Shown here: positions 24,239-34,873 of the stretch, piece after piece
How the letters are laid out: each line of letters starts with the position of its first letter
How positions within the stretch are numbered: position 1 is the stretch's first letter
Program-made: the position numbers and the translations under genes
NCBI GenBank assembly: GCA_964036195.1
Contig: OZ038452.1
Location: forward strand, 4,768,704-4,832,703
DNA: 64,000 bases
DNA from: Sphaerolaimus hirsutus
Taxonomy: Eukaryota; Nematoda; Chromadorea; Monhysterida; Sphaerolaimidae
Direction: 5' to 3'
Notes under the pieces: model-generated
Database searches by the model: none
Told to the model about the DNA's origin: nothing
Seen by the model: only the letters and a program-made list of their open reading frames with translations

Positions 24239-27200
24239 CTGACATCGAGTGAAATTTTTTGCATTTATTAAAATATCAATCAAGTCGTAGCATTGGAAAA
24301 ATCATTGAGAAATTTACGAAAAATAAGAAAAAAAATTTTTTACATTTTTTTCAGGACATTCCAGAGAGATTAAATTATATTTTCTTTTTGAGATTTTCTG
24401 ACATTTTTACAAATAACAGAAAATCTATAAAAAATAAAAAATTTGAGATTTGATAATTTTCCGCATGTGCACTTGAAATTGTCATGCAACCATAAATTGA
24501 GCTAAAATCGAGTTGACACAGTTGACATTCCAGCATGTGGGGCGCCTCGAAGTCGCCGGGAACAAAAACGTTCTCGCGTGCAAGAAGTCGACAAGTCCAT
24601 TTCCCTACCCAAAACAGTTTTGCTCTGCTCAAATGGAATTTTTTGGACACCCCATTTTTCACATATAGCTTGAGAGGGGCCAGGCCTCCTACGCACAAAC
24701 GCCCGGCATGCACAAAATTGAGCCCGCCACGCACAAATGCTCGGTACGCACAAATCTGATGCTCTGTGCGTACTGGGCATTTGTGCGTACCGGTCATTTG
24801 TGCATACCAGTCATTTGTGCGTACCGGCAGGGGATTTTCACACGCCCCCCCACTTTGTATTTGCCCCCCATACATGAGCACCTGGATGCTTCCAAAAAAA
24901 CTCTGGCGTCATGGCATTTGGGGGAATTTGGCGCTGGCCGCAATTTTTTTAATTACCAGCCGCGTACTGCCGGCGTAATGGTCGCTTTATTTTGAAATAA
25001 AGTATTTGTTTGTCACATGACTTTTCATTTTATAACTTGAAAAAAGCGGTAAAAAGAAAGAAAGTGAAAAACTTTTTTAAAAGTGTTTTAAGCCCATTTT
25101 TGCAGTTAAGTAGACAAAATCCTTCAGTATGAGAATTTTTTACAATCCCAATCCCGAAAAATGCCAATCCCAAGCCCGATCCTGAAAGGTCAATCCCGAT
25201 CCCGAAATCTCAAAAGCCAATCCCGATCCCGATCCCGAAACGTCAATCCCGTTTGAACCTAGGAGCCAGCCAGGATACAAGCCCCGCCCACACATATGAC
25301 CGGCGCGCACAAACGACTGGCACGCACATTGTGCGGCACACACACAGCTACAGTTTTGTGCATACCGGGCGTTTGTGCGTACCGGACTTTCATTTTGTGC
25401 GCGCCAGGCGTTTGTGCGCGCCGGGCGTTTGTGCGTACAGGTGCGGAGCCGCTTGAGAGCAGGGGCTGAAAATTTGACACCTTATTGTCAACATATGGAA
25501 CTTGATGGAAAGCATGAAAGAGCCAAATTTAACACTTAAAACTTAAAATGCGATTTACTCAAAATAGCATTTTGTGGACTTCTCCACTTTTAGAATTAGA
25601 CGCCTCAATTGTATTTTCTCAAAATCACCCTTACAAAATGCCAGATGACGTGCAATATATTACCTGGACGCCACACGCTGTTGAGTAACTTTTCTGTCCG
25701 AATTATTTCGCTGGCAACTGGTGGCAGCAGATCTTCACACGCCCCATCGACTAGCTGCAGTTTACATGACATTAGTGCCAAAAAAACCGTGTGATAAAAC
25801 TGAGATCAGTTGTAGTGTTTACACTGTGAAACCGGACCGAAGATCCTTATGAGCGTCCTACTGGTTTATAACTGGGGCCAGTTCCGCAAGTGGCAAAGTA
25901 AGGAATAAAGTGAAGAGTAATGCAATTTGCCACTTGCAGCACTAGGCCTTGGACGAACAGAACGCTATACAATGAATGCTACATATTTTAATGAATATGG
26001 TCACGTGAAAAAGTGTGCACAAAATTCACCCAAACTGGGAGCAATGTGATCTGATGAGGTTTTTCAGACCTGTTCGTTTATTTAGAAGGGATATGGTAGA
26101 TTTCATTGTTAAGGTGTGCCGCCAGTAAACTACCTACCGTATTTCCTCGAAATACCCCCGGGGGTGATTGTTTCAGAGTGAGAATTTTGAGGGGGTAAGC
26201 GAGGGGGGAATCATTTACAGGGGGGTTTATTATTTCGCCAGAAATTTTTTGAACTCCCAGTACTAATTTGTTGTTTGTAACGTACGCAGACGTCGTAAAA
26301 CGCACCAATAAGCACCATGTAAAAGAGTGCATAGACTTACATAAGTCTGTAGATGGTACAGAACAGGTCTTAGCGTAACATAGTTATTGTTTTTAACGTC
26401 TGTTCTGCATTGCCCGGATCACAAACCGTAGCTTTTGTCGTTTACGTTCTCTTTACACACAAAATGGGGGGGGGGTTATTTCGAGGGGGGTAATAAATTC
26501 GGTGCCCATTTTGAGGGGGGTATTTCGAGGAAATGCGGTATGCCGTTCACAGCCGACCTGCACTTGCATGGGCGCATTGGGCGCGCACGAAGGGGCGGCC
26601 GCGTCACGAGTCGCTGCCGCCGCGCCGGTGGCCTTCTGCAGCATCGCCTCGAACTTGCGCCGCAGCTCGGACACCTCGTCGTTCGACTCCACGTTCGCCT
26701 GCAAGGGATGGGCTTATGAAATGGAATTGCGGTTTATGAAGTTGTGCTGTCGACTAGGGAGAAAGTGAAGACTTAAAAACCACTTTCGAAATTTGCATTT
26801 CTAAAAACGACTGCAAAGTATACGAATGTCTGTGCAATAGGCCAAGTCCTGTAAAGCCAAGCACATTGGTTTTCCGATCCCAAAGTGTGAACAACTTCTC
26901 TGATATCTCACAACGACTGAGGCCTTCTGTGCATGTTTACCCGCTGTGCATGTAGACACCAATTTTCACTCAAAATCGCTAATTTTCATACCATTTCATA
27001 CATTTTCACCTTCAAAATCACTAGTTCATGTGTTTTATTGTCTATTTTCAGCTATTTCTTGTAGTATATGTGCTTATATACCCATTTTTAGTAATTTTTA
27101 ATCTACTTTTGTACCTTTTTTCCTCATTATAAAAAAGTCTATACAATGGACCCCCACGAACCCCCAAACACCACAAAAATTTTTTCCAGCTATTTATTCC

Positions 27201-30200
27201 TCCAGAGGAGCGATTAGCCATCTATCCAACCCCTTGGGGGGGCCAAAATCTCGAATACCCCTGACATGCACAGCGGGTAAACATGCACAGAGGCACAGGC
27301 CCCTCAAAACTCGTTGAGTGTACTAGATCGAGGGTAGAAGGCAAAAATATGGGGATAAATTCCCAATGGCCCTACACACTAGTTTTCACCGTGACTTCTC
27401 TGAAAACTGAAATGGCGATATAGCGAAATACACCATACTCTTTTTGTATGCTATACATGTTTTAGTTTTCAAATTTAAACTTTAAAAATTCACATAAAAA
27501 TTTAATCAAACCATTCAACCGTGTTGATTAATCTGCATTGGAAAAAAATTCAGTTTTCCCACGAAGACACGGTGAAAACAAGCGTGTGTAGGCACAATAA
27601 GACTAACAAAAACGACCCACCAATTCAAAAGCCCCTTTTCACAATAGATACTGACCTCAGTAACAGATCGGCCGAGAAAGTCGATGTTTATTTTCTGCGC
27701 TCCGCCGCGGCCACGTTTAAACGATTCACCCAAACGTGTCAACTCCGCGCGCGTGCGTCTCAACGCCTCCTTTTCCTGTTAAGTGTCAAAGTGAAATTGC
27801 GAATTGAAGTGCGAAGTTATAAAGCGGCGCGTGTTCAAATTGTAAATATTAATGTGAACATAAAATATTGTAGGTAAATATGAATATTATTATTTTATTG
27901 TAAATTTGACCGCAAAGTATTCGTGTAAAATTACTTATGTTTTAGTCGATAGCGCACGAGCAGGATACTTTCACAAAAAAAGGCGGAGTCACGTTGGGTG
28001 TAATTCAGATGTTCGCTAAATTGCGGAGAAATCGCTACAATGTGGAAAATAGCTAGATAGATATTTAGATACATGAATAGCTGGGTCATAGGTCCCACAC
28101 ACGCTAGTTGACGCCAAAATTAGCGTCAACTCAGAGTCAACTGGTCAAAAATTCAATTGACTCTGAGCCATTTACAATATGTATCCAAAAATACCCTTCT
28201 TTCATTCTACATCAATCGACTTCTCAATATTTCTTAATCAACACAGGTAAAAAATTAAAAAAAGTTATACTTAAAACAGTTGACTCTGAGTTGACTCAAT
28301 CGACTTCTAAAAAGTAGCGTCAACCACCGTGTGGAGCGCCATATTAGCGGCCCAGTTCACATCGGAAAAGCCCGCGTTGACACCACAAATCCCTCCTTTT
28401 ATCCGACTTATCAGAACTAAACAAAAAGACAGTGACACACGAAAATTGACCTCCTGGGGTATAAACGGGTTCTGTTCAAAGCTATAATAATCAGTTTGGT
28501 CGTCCAAAACCCTTGTACGTCGCTCGCTGTCCTTGTCAAAGTTGAGCAGTTTATCTTTTTGTTTGATGGCTTCGCCCAACGCGTTGCCCACCGCCGCCAT
28601 GGACAAGGGCGCGCCCGCCGCCTGCGAGGTCGGGTGGGAAACGGTGCGGTGTTGCGCTAAAATTTACGGTACGGTACATTTTCCCAGTTTGCGGTACGGT
28701 ACGTAAGTTCAGCGACCACTTCAGTCACTTATATTTTGTAGTATCTGTAGTAACTGGATTTTGTAGTAACATTAATTGGAAGCATCAGAATCACATCTGG
28801 TGATTTGGTCAAAAGTTTTACATTTAAATCGGCCCGATGCCTTGAAACAATAGCGGGGATTCAACAGATTTGCAACCACTAAATGGTTACTTAGAACAAT
28901 GGCAGAAAAATATGCGGAAATTTCGTCAACACACCACACGTCGAGACAGGTTTTTCACACAGAATCCACCCAGATTATGCACAAAAAAAATTGGCAGAGA
29001 AAAACCCCCATGATTAAAACAACTCACAGCGTTAGTATCACCCAGCAAGCGGCAACGGAGTTCTGCAGCCTTCTTTCCGCCCCGCTGCAGTATTGCTTCT
29101 TCTGTGCAAAAAATGCATCCATTAGCGCACCGTTTTGAAATTTTGCATAAAAATTGACAAATTTGTATGATATTTGACACTTCACAGGGTGCGGGACCGG
29201 CTACAGGAGAGGGATTTACTTACACCCAAACTCCCACCAGGCCAACCCAACAAACCTTCATTGGAGGCGACCAAATTGCCGCAGAACAAGCAGGGCCCCG
29301 AGCCCTCCTGGATGCACACGATGCGGCCGCACTTTACGCAGTTGTTCACGAGCGCGTGCCGCCGCGCCTCGCACGTGCACGCGTGCCTGCCTGGGGGGGG
29401 GGGATTGGGGGTTAATTCCAAAAGTGCATAAGGGTCAAACTCAGGTAGATTAATATTAGCGTGGATTGAACGTGTTCGCGTGGTAGCGCTAGTTCAAAAC
29501 AGAGAAATACAAAACGTACGCGGTCGCCGAGATACATGAGCGCGGATTTTCACATCGAAAGTGCAGAAGCACAATGAACGCCCACGTCAACCTACGTTTA
29601 CCTTAAAACTCCAGTAAAAACGTTTAACTTCACCATTAGCGACACACCATCCGAGAGGCAACTAGGGTTGAAAAAAAACGTTTTTTAACTCAATGTTTTT
29701 TTAAAAAACACGTTTTTTTAAAATAAAAAACGTTTTCTTTAATAAAAAAAAAACTTTTTTTTTATTAAAAACTTTTTTGTAAATAAAAAAACGTTTTTTT
29801 TAAAAGCTCCCAGATATGACCTTGTGTCAAAATATATAGGTATATCAGACAGTGGCAATACTCTGTGATGTTATATATGACCATATAATGTCTGTGGAGC
29901 CATGGGATAGCATTACAAGTGGTGATTTGTGTCATAAATATCCAATTTTCGTCGACATATCACTTGTAAATAGCCTTATAGTAGAATGTTCGTGACTTCA
30001 CGTAAAGTTTGGCTAGGGTTGGAAAAAAAACGTTTTTTTAACTCGATGTTTTTTTATTTTAAAAAAACGTTTTTTTTAAAAGCTCCCAGATATGACCTTG
30101 TGTCAACATATATAGGTATATCAGACAGTGGCAATACTCTGTGATGTTATATATGACCATATAATGGCTGTTGAGCCATGGGATAGCATTTTAAGTGGTG

Positions 30201-31550
30201 ATTTGTGTCAATATGTTGTATATCGCCTTATAGTCGAATGTTTGTGACTTCAGGTAAAGTTTGGCACGGAATAGTGATGAAACAAGGTTATAAAAGGAGG
30301 TTGTTACTTTGGGAGTGAAGTTACACACTGTGGAGGTACATGGAAGCACATTACCTCAATATTATATACTACACCAACATATGACGGCTTATTAACCCAT
30401 GGTAGCATATATAAATGGATACTTTGATACTAAAAATGCCACATAACCAATGAAAACAACCACCAATGTCAATTTGTGTGTGAAATTGCGCGCTTGCATG
30501 CAAAATTTTTTTGCAAAATACCGAGTGCTTAGTACTAAAAATTTCGGGTGATGTTTAAAAAAAAAAACATTTCGGACGTCATTTTTTTTTAAAAAACGTT
30601 TTTTTAATAAAAAACATTTTAAAAAAAACATCGGCCAACCCTAAGTTTGGCACGGAATAGTGATCAAACAAGGTTATAAAAGAAGGTTGTTACTTTGGGA
30701 GTTAAGTTACACACTGTGGAGGTACATGGAAGCACATTACCTCAATATTATATACTACACCGACATATGACAGCTTATTAACCCATGGTAGCATATATAA
30801 ATGGATACTTTGATACTAAAAATGCCACATCACCAATGAAAACAACCACCAATGTCAATTTGTGTGTGAAATTGCGCGCTTGCGTGCAAAATTTTTTTGC
30901 AAAATACCGAGTGCTTAGTACTAAAAATTTCGGGCGATGTTTTTTAACAAAAAAAACAACATTTCGGACGTCACGTTTTTTTAAATAAAAAACGTTTAAA
31001 AAAAAACATCGGCCAACCCTAAGTTTGGCACGGAATAGTGATCAAACAAGGTTATAAAAGGAGGTTGTTACTTTGGGAGTTAAGTTACACACTGTGGAGG
31101 TACATGGAAGCACATTACCTCAATATTATATACCACAGCAACATATTACGGCTTATTAGCCCATGGTAGCAGATAGAAATGGATACTTTGATACTAAAAA
31201 TGCCACAAAACCAATGAAAACAACCACCAATGTCAATTTGTGCGAAATTGCGCGCTTGCGCGGAAAAATTTTTGCAAAGTACCTAGTGCTTAGTACTAAA
31301 AATTTCGGCAGGATTCTTTTTAAAAAAACAACGTCGGATGTCATGTTTTTAAAAAAAACATCGGCCAACCCTAAGGGCAACTCAAATCTGGCCAAGTGCC
31401 AAACATACAAAAACTGAACACACCTGGCAACTGAACAGCTTTCGTGGCCTGGGCGCCCTGATCGCTCAGAAGGTCGACAAATTTGCCATGAGCAGCTTTT
31501 TGCGTCCCGCCCGCAACTTTCTTACCACGCTTCCGCGTTGACGAAGACAT
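16421..31550 (-). CDS. TRIP4: Activating signal cointegrator 1 (ASC-1)
   Basis: Subunit of the ASC-1 complex, a nuclear/cytosolic coactivator also linked by family knowledge to ribosome quality control. Exons, 5' to 3' on the minus strand: 31424-31550, 29256-29390, 29028-29101, 28451-28621, 27656-27775, 26558-26698, 24491-24572 (weakest), 24142-24238, 23543-23664, 18024-18124, 16637-16720 and 16421-16498. All phases agree and give about 443 residues; the human protein is 581. The protein holds the C4-type zinc finger and the ASCH domain. The ATG at 31,550 follows an in-frame stop just upstream, yet the human N-terminal ~90-150 residues have no counterpart here, so the gene is either N-terminally short or has an unseen upstream exon. 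Confidence 0.93.
16499..16636. mobile_element. Fold-back element that constitutes a whole TRIP4 intron
   Basis: The plus strand reads GGAGGCAGTCTCGCACCCTG at the left and CAGGGTGCGGGACTGGCACC at the right, a terminal inverted repeat. The internal TGTAAAATGGCAAATG / CATTTGCCATTTAACA arms mirror each other. On the minus strand the element's end GTGCCAGTCCC is the splice donor, and the other end finishes CTGCCTCC just before the acceptor AG. So the 138-base intron is essentially the element. Confidence 0.85.
17218..18019. mobile_element. hAT-like element with 8-bp duplication at a TRIP4 splice donor
   Basis: Flanked by identical 8-mers GTACCTGC at 17,210-17,217 and 18,020-18,027. Ends are CAGAGTTG inverted repeats, followed by subterminal arrays of AAACGTAAA and GGTATTT. 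No transposase is visible in the 802 bases. A short TATTTCATCTAATAGAAGG module (about 17,367-17,465) is nested inside. Confidence 0.93.
18557..18590 (+). repeat. (TTG)n microsatellite
   Basis: About eleven tandem TTG units in the large TRIP4 intron. A second, interrupted (TTG)n tract lies at about 46,821-46,883 in a RhoGAP intron. Confidence 0.9.
18999..20165. repeat. 1.2-kb degenerate minisatellite of TCAAGTGATAAATG / TCAAGTCAAATG units
   Basis: More than seventy imperfect units of 10-16 bases, mostly AAATGTCAAGTGAT and AAATGTCAAGTC, arrayed head-to-tail with larger blocks repeated, e.g. GTCAAGCAATAAATGTCAGG at about 19,060 and 19,210. It lies in the TRIP4 intron 18,125-23,542. The right edge drifts into AAGTGAGAAGTGAATTG, resembling the internal units of the fold-back element at 49,562. 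Confidence 0.92.
20882..21226 (-). mobile_element. tRNA-derived SINE, minus orientation
   Basis: Reverse complement of the copy at 22,083-22,425. Read on minus it begins GGCTCAGGTGGAAGTGATCA (A-box-like), then GGTCCTGGGTTTGATCCCCG (B-box-like). A unique body and a tail reaching TTTTTGGCTTTAGCCATTTT follow. About 345 bases. No TSD was established. Confidence 0.85.
21227..21443. mobile_element. 217-bp palindromic MITE next to SINE
   Basis: Ends TGTACAAACCCATGTAAAA and TTTTACATGGGTTTGTACA. The arms carry TTTCACACCATTCAA/TTGAATGGTGTGAAA and CAAGTTTATCCCAGCTGCGT with its inverse, nearly perfect over ~95 bases around a ~25-base loop. It directly abuts the tRNA-like head of the SINE at 20,882-21,226. 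Confidence 0.85.
22083..22425 (+). mobile_element. tRNA-derived SINE, plus orientation
   Basis: Head GTGGCTCAGGTGGAAGTGAT (A-box-like) and GGTTCGATCC (B box at about 22,128), followed by a body ending CTTTAGCCATTTTTTTACTG. It shares the whole length with the inverted copy at 20,882-21,226; the intact GGTTCGATCC suggests this is the better-preserved copy. The anticodon-like arm is not clean enough to name the parent tRNA. Confidence 0.87.
22680..23460. repeat. Old repeat with TTTCATTTC..AAGTGCACATATCC units
   Basis: Between about 22,860 and 23,090 a ~45-base unit containing AAGTGCACATATCC and TTTCATTTC recurs about five times. The right part (about 23,150-23,450, including GTTTGGGC's inverse near 23,380) is homologous, inverted, to about 39,350-39,830, so this is a dispersed repeat. 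No coding capacity was recognised. Confidence 0.65.
24491..24572 (-). CDS. TRIP4: Possible TRIP4 exon before the ASCH domain
   Basis: Open frame NVFVPGDFEAPHMLE and onward, with acceptor gcgag|AAC and donor TATG|gttgca. Phase 0 in and phase 1 out fit the neighbours and give ...IYE-RCEAAT. The length and the position just before CLSVHQP fit the family, but the sequence is poorly conserved there and the acceptor is weak, so the 5' boundary may be longer. Confidence 0.5.
24668..24838. repeat. Fold-back element of TTTGTGCGTACCGG units
   Basis: The left half has inverted units (CCGGCATGCACAAA, GGTACGCACAAA); the right half has direct units (TTTGTGCGTACCGG, four times). A second copy with the same units is at about 25,262-25,446. 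Both lie in TRIP4 introns. Confidence 0.75.
25873..25947. repeat. Short fold-back copy, GTTCCGCAAGTGG family
   Basis: Starts GGGGCCAGTTCCGCAAGTGG and ends with CCACTTGC. It is a small relative of the complete copy at 39,454-39,662. Confidence 0.6.
26137..26538. mobile_element. TA-flanked DNA transposon, CCGTATTTCCTCGAAATACCCC ends
   Basis: Flanked by TA on both sides (26,135-26,136 and 26,539-26,540). Terminal inverted repeats CCGTATTTCCTCGAAATACC and GGTATTTCGAGGAAATGCGG. It lies 19 bases inside the TRIP4 intron after the exon ending at 26,558. A 260-bp relative is at 34,362-34,621; more degenerate TACCGTATTT relatives are near 1,430, 5,108, 17,369, 33,390 and 55,400. No transposase. Confidence 0.85.
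26558..29101 (-). CDS. TRIP4: TRIP4 central exons (helical linker)
   Basis: Four exons (29028-29101, 28451-28621, 27656-27775, 26558-26698). They encode EAILQRGGKKAAEL, matching human QDILQRDSNKSQKLL; GEAIKQKDKLLNFDKDSERR, matching EKAIKHKDKLLEFDRTSIRR; LDDQTDYYSFEQNPF; KINIDFLGRSVTE, matching VTIDFAGRKILEE; and a helical stretch EVSELRRKFEAMLQ followed by an Ala-rich segment. Junction phases are all 0 except at the zinc-finger side. Confidence 0.93.
28091..28340. mobile_element. MITE, GGYCCCACACACGCTAGTTGAC family
   Basis: Ends GGTCCCACACACGCTAGTTG and CGTGTGGAGCGCC. Subterminal TCAACTCAGAGTCAACTG is mirrored by CAGTTGACTCTGAGTTGA. It lies in the TRIP4 intron 27,776-28,450. Confidence 0.8.
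29256..29390 (-). CDS. TRIP4: TRIP4 zinc-finger exon
   Basis: Encodes RHACTCEARRHALVNNCVKC, then GRIVCIQEGSGPCLFCGN, almost residue-for-residue the zinc-finger signature of TRIP4 (human CLGQKHKLINNCLICGRIVC and following). Metal ligands are the cysteines in CTC, CVKC, IVC and CLFC. The acceptor is preceded by a pure run of 11 C on the coding strand (seen as G on plus, 29,393-29,403). It joins the 31,424 exon in phase 1 to restore VQLPGRHAC. Confidence 0.97.
29663..31373. mobile_element. Nested hAT-like array (TAGGGTTGG ends)
   Basis: An outer element begins TAGGGTTG at 29,663 and ends CCAACCCTA at 31,373; flanks GAGGCAAC/AGGGCAAC agree at 6/8. Inside is a complete second copy at 30,014-30,643, bounded by exact AGTTTGGC duplications, then an additional 3' half ending at 31,021, then the remaining 3' half. 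Each carries AAAAAACGTTTTTT subterminal repeats and the same internal sequence, including GGTTATAAAAGGAGGTTGTT. The array is in the first TRIP4 intron. No transposase. Confidence 0.88.
30014..30643. mobile_element. hAT-like element with perfect 8-bp TSD
   Basis: TSD AGTTTGGC at 30,006-30,013 and 30,644-30,651. TIR TAGGGTTGG / CCAACCCTA. Non-autonomous, 630 bp, homologous to the 681-bp copy at 50,851-51,531 in opposite orientation. Confidence 0.93.
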
Positions 31551-34361
31551 TTCGCAAGCAGTGGCGATATTGCGAAACTACTTTTATTTTCGCGTGGGAC
31601 GAGACACTCGTACAAAATGGGCTTTCGCCCCGTATGAAAACTCGGCAGCCGGGCAAAATTTGAAATCCGCTATAAATATGAATAAAATAGGCTAACACTA
31701 GCTGTATAACCATGAGTATAAACGAAAATAGCGATTATGAAGGTAGAAATTATCAAAGTGGAGCAAATTTTAGCGATTTTGAGCTTTTACTCTCATTCGT
31801 ATAATACACAACTGGTAACTTGAATTAGAGCCAAGTTCTCATACGTGACCCGATCCTTTCGGTGGATCGTGGTCCTAAAGACTAGTTGGCAGCAGGCCAA
31901 AAATTTCGTAATCGCTGAAAACACCAAATAAAATAGGCAATACATACTACAGAAAAAGTGATTATGAAGAATAACTGGCAAAATGGAGCGAATTTCTAAT
32001 TTTGAGAAAAAATTGGGGAAAATCGGTCAAAATGTGCTACACCTAAATGGACTGCTTGTGCAGCGATTGGGGGGCTCCAGGAATAATAACCAGAACTCAG
32101 GATAACTGACAGGTTCACGGGGTGGAGGAGCTGCCACTCTCATTCATACAATACGCAACCAGTAACTTGGACACGGGCCAACTCGCCATACATCACCCGA
32201 TCCAGGGCGCAATTGAATGAGTACTCGAAAAGCATAGATTCGAGTACTGCAAGAACAATCAGTAAAAGCACAAAGTTTAGGCCAAAATATTTCAGCACAG
32301 AATTGTTCGTGGGCCACTTCAAAAAATCTGAATTTAGTTAACAAAATCAAACAGCTAGAAAAATAAACTGTTTCCATCAGTAGACCATACCACCACCCTG
32401 GGGAGATCTTGCACCCTGTGAACAAGGTTGGAAAAATCTCAGAAAAAAATAAAATAAAATGGAAAATTTGAAGAATAAAATAAAATGGAATATAGAAGAA
32501 TAATAAAATACAATTTTTTTGAAATTTTAGATTTTTACAAAAACCAACTCTGGTCACAACCAAAAATATAAAATAAAGTTTTTATATACAATTTTACTAA
32601 AACCAACCCTGCCTGTGACGTGACAATCAAAACAACTAAATGCTGCAGCTATATAGTCCTGGAGGTAAATTTTTTTGGAGTATCAAAATTTTCTGGAACA
32701 ATTTGACCAGAATTTTTTGTATATTATCACACATTTTCACATTCAGAACCACTATTTTTGTATCCACCTAATTACCTTTTTCAACCATTTTGAGCTGCAT
32801 GTATTTCTACATGTTTTGAACAATGTTACAATAAAAACCTTATACTGAACCACAGTAAACCCCCGTAACAGGAAATTTGATTTCATTCGATGAGAGGAGT
32901 ATTTGATGTCTGTTTGAACCCCCACAAGGGTAAAATCTAACAATATTTAGCTATAGAGGGGTTTCTCCACTAGCTTTATGCGCGAACCCCACTCAAGATG
33001 AAAATGCTAGCATTCCCCCACTGATAGGCCTTGAATGATTCAAATAGGATCCCAACTACCATAGTACATTAACCATTGAATCACAGGAGAACCATACTCA
33101 AGAAACAAATAATGTCACTAAGGACAAAAGAAAATAATAAAAAATGGACACAAATGATCACTCGAACCAATGGACACAAATGTCAATATCACTAAATAGG
33201 CATATGCCACACGACCACAGGATAGCACTGCTTGGAACAGTGCCAGGACAAGGCACTAGACCGCCTCACCATTTGCGAGCTACATAAAAATATTGAGATT
33301 GCAGTCACACACACAAGGCAAATCTAATAATGCCGCTCCACGCACAGCGATTTTTAAAAAAAGTTCTAACGTTTTTTGGCAAAGTATGAATACAGTATTT
33401 CTTCTAATAGAAGAGCGCCATTCTATTTTTTTTCATCAACCTACAATAGAACGGCAGGTAAACAAGTTGACGGAAAAAATAGAACGGTACTCTTCTATTA
33501 GAAAAAATACGGTATTCATAGTTTACCAAAAAAACGTCCGAACTTATTTTTAAAACCGCTGTGTGGTAGCGCCAAATTGCAACGAAAAAATAGAACGGCG
33601 CTCTTCTATTAGAAGAAATAAGGTACCTATTCATACTTTGCAATTTGGCGCTCCACACACATCGGTCTTAAATCTAAGTTTGAACGTTTTTTGGCATACG
33701 ATAAATGATATGATGTCCGCAGACACGGGCCGTTACGGCAGCCAGTCACGTTTGCCGGTGCACGGGCAGGTCAAATTTAGCCACAGGAGGGTTCAAACGA
33801 GTTTCCGATAATATGGATTTTCGAGATTTAGCACTCACAAGGCTTCATTCCCGCGGCATCAATCCCGACTAAAAAAATAGCCAGATTCCAGAGTACTCAG
33901 TGCAAATAAGTGATTGTTTAGTTTTTCAGTGTAACTGGAAATGCTGAAAATTTAATCCGCTTGAATCTCTTAGCCATGCCTTTACCCCTAAACATGCCAC
34001 CATACCCGGTCTTCAGCACAACCAACGTAAAGAACACCAACGAACCAGGCAAACGGTGACATGTCCCAATAGGCTGGCACAGCGCCAAGACTCGGCACTA
34101 TGCGCCGCAGGTAGGGCGTCCAATGAAAAGCACGCGGGTCGAGTCAGCATCCAGCTATGGCGGAAAGATACAATAGTGCGAAATAGGGAAATCGGTTGAA
34201 GTTCGTGCGGGGAGTGTCACACAAGGGACTTATTCGAGGACTGTTTTATTCTTTTCAAAATATTTTGAAAGAATGGCAAAGTCAATACCAGTGTTGGTTA
34301 AACATCGATCTTTTCGTCTGCCCGATTTTTGAAAATACCTAATCGATTTCTAAAAAAATTA

Positions 34362-34621
34362 CCGTAATTCCTCGAAATACCCCCCCCCCCTCGAAATACC
34401 ACCCCTCAAAATGGGCAATATAGATTTGTGGTCCGGGAATTGCATAACAGACGTTCAAAACACTTACTGTGTTACGTTAGAACATCGTTTATACCATCTA
34501 CATCCTTATATAAGGCTGTAAAGACTTAAAAATGGTGGTTATTGTTGCATTTTTCACGTTTTTCTCTCAAAATTATCACTACGAAACAATAAACCCCCGG
34601 GGGTATTTCGAGGAAATACGG
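34362..34621. mobile_element. TA-flanked DNA transposon, short copy
   Basis: Inverted ends CCGTAATTCCTCGAAATACC and GGGTATTTCGAGGAAATACG, TA on both sides. Shares the interior word TTGCATAACAGACGTT (inverted) with the 402-bp copy at 26,137-26,538. Confidence 0.82.
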
Positions 34622-34637
34622 TAGTTTTTCACTTTAT

Positions 34638-34873
34638 CCTTTGAATACATTTTTTTCACTTTTTCTGCCAACTTTCTGGATATTCCATTCCAATCCATAC
34701 ACTTAAAAAACGACCAATCTTAACCACCAATAAAACCGCATCGCATAAACTCACCCCTTTGAATACATTTTTTTCACTTTTTCTGCCAACTTTCTGGATA
34801 TTCCATTCCAATCCATACACTTAAAAAACGACCAATCTTAACCACCAATAAAACCGCATCGCATAAACTCACC
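34638..34873 (+). repeat. Tandem duplication, 2 x 118 bp
   Basis: Two adjacent copies (34,638-34,755 and 34,756-34,873), both starting CCTTTGAATACATTTTTTTC and ending GCATCGCATAAACTCACC. They look identical by eye, so the duplication is recent or an assembly artefact. Confidence 0.93.

Noticed and set aside
24668-25446. Open frames through the TTTGTGCGTACCGG repeats (e.g. 24708-24995, 25259-25480)
   Set aside because: Repetitive peptide frames produced by the fold-back units; no gene signal.
33720-34160. Possible exons (minus strand, e.g. around 34,110-34,160)
   Set aside because: Short open stretches without consistent splice phase or recognised protein sequence.
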